This document shows positions 25,634 to 32,201 of a stretch of 34,252 nucleotides of DNA, in pieces. This DNA comes from Deltaproteobacteria bacterium (GTDB lineage Bacteria > Desulfobacterota > Desulfarculia > Adiutricales > Adiutricaceae). The translations under genes were made by a program, and so were the position numbers. The stretch lies in assembly GCA_031278635.1 (NCBI GenBank), contig JAITKA010000019.1, positions 1-34,252 on the forward strand, read 5' to 3'. The first letter of the stretch is position 1; every line of letters starts with the position of its first letter. Below the pieces are notes generated by a model. It was given only the letters and a program-made list of their open reading frames with translations. It was not told the origin of the DNA and made no database searches.

Positions 25634-26848
25634 TCAGTCCTCTCCCAGGTAGCCCTTGACGGAACCGTCCCGGCGTTGGCCCTCGGCTATGGGCCGGAAG
25701 ATATCGAGATTCTTCCCGGCCTCCCGCCCGGCCGAGGAACTGTACGGGGCGAAGGAGTGGCGATGGCTCCGGGCGGTGTTTCTCAGCCTGGGGTAGTTTT
25801 GTTCCACGAAGCTTTGGAGCTTTTGATCGGACATGATGAAATCGCTTGGGATGACGGCGGTCACGTCGTTGCCGGGAAGGACGCCCCTGGCTTTTAGGGC
25901 GTCCCGGGAGCGCTCGAGCTCCGCCGCCGTGAGTTTGGAGTCGAGGCTCAACAAAAGGTTGGTTATGAAGGCGGTTTTGGCCCCGAGGCCTTTTTCGCCA
26001 TTATGGGCGGCCATGGGTTTGTGTTTTCCCCATAAGGATTCCACCCGCTCGGTCAGGTAATGGAAGACGTGCTTGGCCATGTTCAGGTTGACCGGCCGGC
26101 CGATGAGTTCCAGGTATTTGGCCGGTTGGTTCGTCCAGGGATCGTATTGCTCGTTGGTGACCGTCCTGACGAAGAAGTGGTTACGGATGATCATGGCGAT
26201 CAGGAAGTTTTTGCGTTCGATCCGCCTGCAGTTGAGGGGAATGCGCCAGATCTCGTAATCCTCGGAATCGGCCAGCAGGGCGGCCGTGTCGATGTTGTGC
26301 CTGGCCATGAGCTCGCTGGCTTTGGTCAGGGCGGCCTCGGCCTCGTGGGGCTCGGGGGAGCCGGAAAGGGCCAGGAGTTTTTTTATCTTGACGAAAAGGG
26401 GGTTTTCCTCGTCGTGGGAGTTTTTCGGGCCGATGGGGCAAGGCGGGCCGCCGTTTTCCCGGAGGTCCACCTTGGCATGGCAAAACATGGGGAGGAGCTT
26501 CATGCGCCTACAGACGGACTGGAAATGGGACCCGTGGGGAGGCTCGTTCGACGCGGCCGAGGGGTAGGCGTCGCTCACGATCTGGTGGGCCGTTTCGTGC
26601 TTTAAAATCCCTATGACCACGTCCCACGGGTAGTCAAGGATCAATCTCGCGTTCAGGGCGATGACCCTGGTGTCCGGTTTCCAATAGCCCCAGCTGACGT
26701 CGCTCTCGATCAGCTCTATGATCACGCCCGGGAACGCCCCTAAGCCGCGCATTTCCGACAGTATCCAGTCATGGTGGGCGGTCAGTTGCAAGACCCAGTT
26801 GTTCCTGAACTTACGCTTAAGCTCTTCGCCGCGCAGGGTGAATGCCAT
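25634..26848 (-). CDS. SprT-like metallopeptidase with DUF2786 domain
   Basis: 404 aa. The first 125 residues resemble a SprT-like zinc peptidase: VSWGYWKPDTRVIALNARLI, then the HExxH motif HETAH at 84-88 and a downstream HGSHF that could supply the third ligand. A Cys-containing stretch follows. At about 150-190 a DUF2786 segment is visible (LFVKIKKLLALSGSPEPHEAEAALTKASELMARHNI), then a conserved-looking region to about 330 and a disordered tail. The SprT-DUF2786 combination is known in phage and bacterial genomes; no substrate is known to me. AAAGGA eight bases before the ATG supports the start. It is in an operon with pcm. Confidence 0.82.
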   Translation of the reverse strand: MAFTLRGEELKRKFRNNWVLQLTAHHDWILSEMRGLGAFPGVIIELIESDVSWGYWKPDTRVIALNARLILDYPWDVVIGILKHETAHQIVSDAYPSAASNEPPHGSHFQSVCRRMKLLPMFCHAKVDLRENGGPPCPIGPKNSHDEENPLFVKIKKLLALSGSPEPHEAEAALTKASELMARHNIDTAALLADSEDYEIWRIPLNCRRIERKNFLIAMIIRNHFFVRTVTNEQYDPWTNQPAKYLELIGRPVNLNMAKHVFHYLTERVESLWGKHKPMAAHNGEKGLGAKTAFITNLLLSLDSKLTAAELERSRDALKARGVLPGNDVTAVIPSDFIMSDQKLQSFVEQNYPRLRNTARSHRHSFAPYSSSAGREAGKNLDIFRPIAEGQRRDGSVKGYLGED

Positions 26849-26882
26849 GGTAACGTTCCTTTCTAGGCCAAACCGCCAGGCC

Positions 26883-27614
26883 CTAACGGCCGGGTGTGGG
26901 GCGGGATCGGCGAAAAGGGTTTAGGGACGGGTTTTCCCCGGGGGCGTCGCCGCCCTCGGCCTTCTTCAGGCGGCGGGCGCAATGGAGGGTGAGGGGCAAG
27001 AGGACTATTTCCAGGCCGACCTTGTAAAATACGTTGGAGGCGACCAAAGTGAACCAAAGCTCCCTGTCCAAGACGCCCAGGAAGGCTATCGAGGCGAAGA
27101 TGGCCGTGTCTATGGTCTGCCCGACCAGGGTGGAGGCGATGAACCTAAAGCCAGGGCCGCCCATACCCTTAAACTTAATCTTGGCCAGGGTGAGGGAGTT
27201 GGCCATTTCCCCGAACAGGTAAGCGGCCAGGCTCCCCAAAACGATCCTGGGGGTGAGGCCCATGGCCTTGTCCCAGGCCCCGGAGGTATCGTAGCCGGGC
27301 GGGGAGGGAAAGAGGGTGGTCAGATACAGGCAGCCCGCGCAGACGAACAGGGCCAAAAAGCCCGTCCAGATGACCATCCTGGCCTTCCGGAAACCGTAAA
27401 CCTCGGTCAAAAGGTCCCCGAAAATATAGGTCAGCGGGAACATGAGTGTCCCCGCGTCGAATTCCAGCGGGCCGATGGTGACCAGACGGTTCGAGCAGAC
27501 GTTGGAAATGATCAAAAGGCCGGTGAAAAGCCCCGTGATTTGGGGTAGGTATCGGCCTTGGTTTGTCGAAAGGCCAAGGCCCCCTCGCTCGACGTCTGGC
27601 TTGGATTCGGGCAT
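26883..27614 (-). CDS. yhhQ: queuosine precursor transporter, YhhQ/VUT family
   Basis: 243 aa from ATG 27614, matching the family length. A longer reading from 27797 adds 61 residues over the leader terminator and was rejected. About six membrane helices are visible: ITGLFTGLLIISNVCSN, FPLTYIFGDLLTEVYGF (with the family D.LTEVYGF motif), MVIWTGFLALFVCAGCLYL, IVLGSLAAYLFGEMANSL, TAIFASIAFLG and a last one ending LPLTLHC. Family members import queuine or preQ0/preQ1. It is transcribed from a clear promoter at 27882-27910 with a 260-nt leader that includes an intrinsic terminator. Confidence 0.9.
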   Translation of the reverse strand: MPESKPDVERGGLGLSTNQGRYLPQITGLFTGLLIISNVCSNRLVTIGPLEFDAGTLMFPLTYIFGDLLTEVYGFRKARMVIWTGFLALFVCAGCLYLTTLFPSPPGYDTSGAWDKAMGLTPRIVLGSLAAYLFGEMANSLTLAKIKFKGMGGPGFRFIASTLVGQTIDTAIFASIAFLGVLDRELWFTLVASNVFYKVGLEIVLLPLTLHCARRLKKAEGGDAPGENPSLNPFRRSRPTPGR

Positions 27615-27655
27615 TCTGTTTCCGTTACGGGGTAATACGGCGTAAGTCCAACAAC

Positions 27656-27690
27656 AAAAAAAACGCGGGCCCATTTTCATGGAAAATAGG
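27656..27690 (-). terminator. intrinsic terminator inside the yhhQ leader
   Basis: Minus strand CCTATTTTC and GAAAATGGG form a 9-bp stem (one wobble) with a 3-nt loop, followed after six bases by eight T. It ends 42 bp before the yhhQ start and about 190 nt after the promoter, so it can act as an attenuator. I found no match to the preQ1-I consensus. Confidence 0.65.
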
Positions 27691-27881
27691 CGCAAAATTG
27701 GTGGTTTAGGTATTTTTGAAGCGACGCGGCGGACAGGCCCGGTTTGCCCTGGCCAACAAGGCTTTTCGTGAGCCCCCAGGCAATCGTCTTGGGTCATGGG
27801 GTCATGGCGATGGGGCTATTGGCGTTTTTCGTTAAAACTCGTGCGAGTTCCCTTCTCTTTGAGGCGTAGCTTACATCACGG

Positions 27882-27910
27882 AGTATAACCCTTGCGAATT
27901 GATTTGTAAA
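27882..27910 (-). promoter_or_regulatory. sigma-70 promoter of yhhQ
   Basis: -35 TTTACA (27910-27905, 5 of 6), 17-bp spacer, -10 TATACT (27887-27882, 5 of 6) on the minus strand. Start of transcription is near 27875. Confidence 0.75.
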
Positions 27911-28483
27911 GAGTGATCGTTAATTTATTTCTTGAGGGCGAAATTAGAAGCCAGTCAGAATCGTTAAAAGTGTGAAAACCTTAATTTAAAATCTCGATTA
28001 GGATAAGCGCTTAACCCTAGGCAAAATATTTAGCTTTTCATTCGTATAGATTAGTTTATATGCGATATATCTTTATTGAAACAGAAATACTGGCTTTTAT
28101 CATAGCAATAGAGGGTAATTCGTTGAAAAACGTAAATAAATCCATGGCGCCATGGCGCCATGGTTTGGCCTACCGAACCCCTTTGGCCAAAACCGCCAAT
28201 CAGGGCCGCGAATGGCGAGCCCGCCCCCGTGAGCCTATTCGGCGGCCCACGGATAACGGGACCCCCGTCACGTTCATGGGATTAGCCTTACGGTTATATT
28301 AACGGGCATGGATCGAATATCGGGAAACCAAAGTTCTGGCCCTCGCCCATACACCATAGCCTCACTGACTGACCGCCGCGTAGTCCCGTCAGGCCCTGCG
28401 CCGATTCGGGAAAGGCGCATATGACCGGGGAGAGCTCATCCATCCCGCGGGGAAGCGCCACCGGTTGGTCCTAAGAATCCTTG
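27911..28483. other. intergenic region with a 22-bp perfect palindrome
   Basis: No convincing gene. At 28142-28163 CCATGG and GGCGCC alternate to give a perfect 22-bp palindrome, which is also three direct CCATGG copies 8 bp apart. An 80-codon frame at 28060-28302 has no ribosome site and was rejected. 27940-28060 is AT-rich. Confidence 0.5.
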
Positions 28484-28981
28484 TCAGTGGAGTCCAACGT
28501 TCCCGTAATCCCGATAAACCTGCCCTTGTATTATTTTTTCGGCCGAGACCAGGCCGGTCTCGTAATCGGTCGAAACACTTACGGCCGAGGTCGAAAATGC
28601 CGGTACCGATCCCGTTTGGTCGGGACCGCTGGCTGATGACGGATTGGACCCCGTGTCGCGATCGGGGTGGGCGTTTTCCATAAATTTCCCCAAAGGGATA
28701 AACGTCACCAAAACGAAGCCACCAACGAGGGCCAAGTAGATTGCGGGAGCAATCCTTGTCTTTCGTTTGGCAGGGGGAGCCTGTCCCCGTGGGGGTGGCG
28801 GACCATAATGATACGTCGGTTGAGGCTGCCGAGGGTCATAGTCCGCCTGCTGGGGCGGCCCATTATATGGCGCTTGAGGCTGCCGAGGTGTCTGCGTGCC
28901 GAGCGGTTTCCCACATGCCGCGCAAAAAGAATCCTGATTGGATATTTGAGAGCCGCGGTGTGGGCATTTGGAAGGAGGCAT
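28484..28981 (-). CDS. zinc-ribbon plus single-membrane-helix protein with one zinc-ligand Cys replaced
   Basis: 165 aa from ATG 28981, chosen because AAAGG lies eight bases before it; an upstream start would add 13 residues. The N-terminal zinc ribbon normally reads CPxCG...FCxxCG. Here it is MPPSKCPHRG at the first pair and FCAACG at the second, so one of the four Cys ligands is Arg (codon CGC, one change from TGC). A Gln/Pro linker follows, then one membrane helix at about 80-105 (IAPAIYLALVGGFVLVTFIPLG), then a Ser/Thr-rich tail of 60 residues. The domain order is common in small bacterial membrane proteins of unknown role. It could be decaying. Confidence 0.65.
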   Translation of the reverse strand: MPPSKCPHRGSQISNQDSFCAACGKPLGTQTPRQPQAPYNGPPQQADYDPRQPQPTYHYGPPPPRGQAPPAKRKTRIAPAIYLALVGGFVLVTFIPLGKFMENAHPDRDTGSNPSSASGPDQTGSVPAFSTSAVSVSTDYETGLVSAEKIIQGQVYRDYGNVGLH

Positions 28982-29043
28982 GTTTACGCCTTTACTTCCC
29001 CAATTAGTTTTTAATAACAAAAAAATTATTAATACATAGTGTA

Positions 29044-29081
29044 TAATCGGTTTATTTTAAAATAATAAAATAAACCGATTA
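29044..29081. repeat. 16-bp perfect inverted repeat
   Basis: Arms TAATCGGTTTATTTTA (29044-29059) and its exact complement at 29066-29081 with a 6-nt AT loop. It lies between the Panacea gene and the zinc-ribbon gene; it could be a terminator-like hairpin for the Panacea gene although the T run is interrupted, or an operator for the zinc-ribbon gene. Confidence 0.6.
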
Positions 29082-29155
29082 ACAATAAAGTTAAGCTAAT
29101 TTTGATCACAAAATAAGTATATTATGGTAAAATAATATACATGGTTTCTTTATTT

Positions 29156-29674
29156 TCAGCGGATATTGCTTTTATTGATATACGTAGAAAAATAATTTTT
29201 AATCAATTGCTTGGGAATAACTTGGCTGGCTGTCTTTTTTTCAAGTATCCCCTGAACGATTAATTTCCAAGGGCCATTCTCGTCATGCGACATATCGACT
29301 AATTGCCGAGGGTCTATTTTGGAATATTTTGACCAAAAAATATTTAAAAACCTAATACTTAAATCATCTTCACTTTCAATTTCCGGTATGCCAAAAAACA
29401 GTTTCCCTTTCAAAAAATAATGACCTTTTATAGGATTGACTATCTCATCGTCATTATATTGTTTCAACGCATGATAAACGGCATCCACGACGGGGCCGTA
29501 TTTCCAGGCTTCAATGCCATCCTCAAACAACGGGGTTTCAAAATTAGCCAAATGAAAACCTTGCGAAAAATAAAGAAATTTTTGAATCTTAAAATGCGTT
29601 AGGCTACTGTTATCCTCTCTATTTTTATCAATAAACCAATTGGCTATTGCAGGGGCTTGATATGGCACTGGCAT
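29156..29674 (-). CDS. Panacea-domain (DUF4065, SocA-like) antitoxin
   Basis: 172 aa. The Panacea pattern is clear: PYQAPAIANWFIDKNR, THFKIQKFLYFSQGFHLANF, LFEDGIEAWKYGPVVDAV, YHALKQYNDDEI. In the rest the family helical core is weaker (DPRQLVDMSHDENGPWKLIVQG). Panacea proteins are antitoxins paired with varied toxins, and SocA also feeds its toxin to ClpXP. No gene that looks like its toxin is next to it: the downstream neighbour is the zinc-ribbon protein, and upstream is a gene-poor region. The gene is far more AT-rich than the core genes, which suggests recent transfer. AGGT six bases before the ATG is a modest ribosome site. Confidence 0.85.
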   Translation of the reverse strand: MPVPYQAPAIANWFIDKNREDNSSLTHFKIQKFLYFSQGFHLANFETPLFEDGIEAWKYGPVVDAVYHALKQYNDDEIVNPIKGHYFLKGKLFFGIPEIESEDDLSIRFLNIFWSKYSKIDPRQLVDMSHDENGPWKLIVQGILEKKTASQVIPKQLIKNYFSTYINKSNIR

Positions 29675-29833
29675 GTTGCACCTAAGTAGTGGTTAATAGA
29701 GATTCGAGACAGATCGCTTGGTTGTATTCGTGTTGATGAATCGGCGTTATGGTTAAACTTATGTTTACTTCACCTATAGGCGTATCGGCAGGTGACTCTA
29801 ACTAAAAGTTTAACGGATATTTTCGGGAATTTT

Positions 29834-29864
29834 AACTGTTTTTTTTGAACAGTTATCATGATAA
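29834..29864. promoter_or_regulatory. two adjacent inverted repeats upstream of the Panacea gene
   Basis: AACTGTT/AACAGTT with a 7-nt centre (29834-29854) overlaps TTATCATGATAA, a perfect 12-bp palindrome (29853-29864). They lie 160-190 bp before the Panacea start, a plausible autoregulatory operator. Confidence 0.4.
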
Positions 29865-30930
29865 ACATGCCTTATGACTATTAATAAGAGTTAACAAGAC
29901 GTCAACAGACAACTGCTGAATAGTTGGTCCCTTTTCAAGGCATAGCCCAAAGGTGACGTTTGTCTCTTGTGAGATTAGCTAAATATGCTCTAAGTTTTTG
30001 AGGTGGCGATCGACTCAAAAACGCTGCCTTGCGAGCCATTTCATGAGGTTTTGACAGTTGGGAACAAACCGCCACCGTTTGTGTCGGTTGCCGGCTTTGC
30101 CACTTTTCGTCAGTCAACATTTCAATGTCAGGCGACATTGGCGATCCCAGCCAACGGCAGTAATGTCTAGATTTTAGTCAAGTTTGGTGAGAGAATCAAT
30201 CCAGAGATTACACCATCATACCAATCAAACCAGAATCACGGCCATGTGGCCCAGTACCGGGCGCATGGTTTTTCTGTCGTTGATTGGGTTTACTTAATAC
30301 GGCTCATGAAAAGCCATGCGGCGCCGCCATGGAATCAATCTGTAGAGTCTTCTCCCGCTGGACCATGGATAACGAGATGCCAGCCAAAGCCTGAGGTGGC
30401 GTTGACTTCATCCCGCTAATCGTTGTCGGTTTGTGAAGAACCGAGCAACTGGACAACCGATCGGTTCCTCCACCTCATGCCCTTCCAGACGTGCGAGTCT
30501 TGCGGGCTTTGTCGCAATCTCAAAGCCTGAGGTGGTATCGGTTTCCATGGCACCTTGCGATTGTTCAATTTGGGGTTCGGGGTCTATACGGATGTGATTC
30601 CCGGTGACATTCCGCTGAAATATGCGCTAGGGTTTAAATATAAAGAAAATATATACGTAATTACCATTTTTATGTCCATCAAATTGATTGAATTCAGATA
30701 AAAACTATTTTTAGTTGTAATTATCATGTCTTTGTATTCCTATTGTTTATTCCCTAAAAATTTTCGATTCACGTTGCCAGACCCACCGGTTACCCGAGCA
30801 TGCTCGTTTAACTGGTCTAACGACTTTGCGAGTTTTACTGCCCAGTTATTGGCGTCAGTCGCAAAAGGGCGAAGGTTCTCATGTTATCCTCCAAAGCTAA
30901 CTTGCCGAAAATAAATGTAAAAAAAAATAG
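29865..30930. other. gene-poor region with scattered short repeats
   Basis: No gene is supported. Frames of 60-70 codons at 29935-30138 (minus) and 30726-30914 (plus) lack ribosome sites and recognisable domains. CAAAGCCTGAGGTGG is repeated exactly at 30385-30399 and 30521-30535; GAGGTGG also occurs at 30000-30006 and, inverted, at 30470-30476. AACCGATCGGTT (30455-30466) is a perfect palindrome. It may be a degraded mobile element. Confidence 0.4.
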
Positions 30931-30960
30931 TTGACAGATGCGTTTCGTTTCTACTATATT
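30931..30960 (+). promoter_or_regulatory. plus-strand sigma-70 promoter
   Basis: TTGACA (30931-30936, perfect), 18-bp spacer, TATATT (30955-30960, 5 of 6). There is no open frame behind it before the terminator at 31162-31201. Confidence 0.65.
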
Positions 30961-30966
30961 TATCAA

Positions 30967-31201
30967 ACCCTGCCTGAATGATGATTTAGCTTTTCCAAGA
31001 TGTCATTCAAAAAGATCGAACAACGCTAGCTTCTTTAACGCATTTTAGCTATCTAACGTCTAGCCAAAATTACTATAATAAGTAAAAATTATATTGTTTT
31101 AAAATAGTTTAACAGTAGTTAAATTATTTGTCATTTTATAATACAACGACTGGCCACGAAGGCTAAGCATTGGACTTTATCCAATGTTTAGCTTTTTTTT
31201 T
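30967..31201 (+). ncRNA. candidate small RNA between a promoter and a terminator
   Basis: A transcript from the promoter at 30931-30960 to the terminator at 31201 would be about 235 nt, contains no credible ORF, and has a second perfect TATAAT at 31138-31143 that could give a 55-nt RNA. Sequence between is AT-rich. This is a prediction from signals only. Confidence 0.4.
31162..31201 (+). terminator. strong plus-strand Rho-independent terminator
   Basis: GCTAAGCATTGGA (31162-31174) and TCCAATGTTTAGC (31180-31192) give a 13-bp stem with one wobble and a 5-nt loop, followed by nine T. It is directional: the minus strand has A instead of T here. Confidence 0.9.
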
Positions 31202-31296
31202 GTCAGTAGTATTTGTATCATAAGTGACAATCTGCGCATTTTCTCGCTCAAATGTTTAAGTTTTTTATCTTCATTTTATGAAGTCGTGATTTACTC

Positions 31297-31769
<473 letters not shown>

Positions 31770-32201
31770 ACGGGCTGCGTGGCTTGGGGAGCGTTTGACG
31801 ATGCCATGGGTGATATTTTATCGAAAAAACCGTTTTACCGTAAATCAATTCTATTTTTATCTAGTTATTTATGAGTATAATTTACAATAATTATAACCGT
31901 ATAGATTTATATAACTTTATAATTACCGATAACAACTTTTTAACTGGACGTAATATCGTAAATAGCTAAATGAAAGGCGTAAGGGAGAAAGAATTTCCCT
32001 TTTAAAAGCCTCTTAACCGACAACAACTTGTTGGCGTGCCTTTTAGGTTAACCGTTTCGGTTTTTCAAGGGCTGTTCGCGGCGCCGTATTAAAGCAAGGA
32101 CAAATCACTTAAAACTCCAAGGTCACGAATGCCTCCCCAATTGAGTCGTTGGCGAGGTGTTTTTCGTTTTCATTTAACTTTTTACCATTCGGGAGGATTT
32201 C
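31770..32201. other. AT-rich region upstream of the autotransporter gene
   Basis: No gene is seen. The region has many TATAAT-like boxes (31870-31935) without one clear promoter pair. An imperfect hairpin lies at 31972-32018 (AGGC...AGCCT with a GGGA/TCCC inner part). GGGAGG seven bases before ATG 32202 is the ribosome site of the next gene. Confidence 0.4.

Noticed and set aside
27615-27875. preQ1 riboswitch before yhhQ
   Set aside because: The expected compact preQ1-I pseudoknot with its A-rich tail was not found by eye; only the attenuator-like terminator is supported.
28060-28302. 80-codon plus-strand frame
   Set aside because: No ribosome site, no recognisable domain, and it is crossed by the 22-bp palindrome and an abrupt composition change.
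29690-29860. Second FliA-like promoter (GCCGATAC) before the Panacea gene
   Set aside because: The -10 is similar but there is no matching TAAA element 15 bp upstream.
29935-30138. 67-codon minus-strand frame
   Set aside because: No start signal or family; kept only as possible debris in the gene-poor region.
30726-30914. 62-codon plus-strand frame
   Set aside because: No ribosome site and random-looking product.
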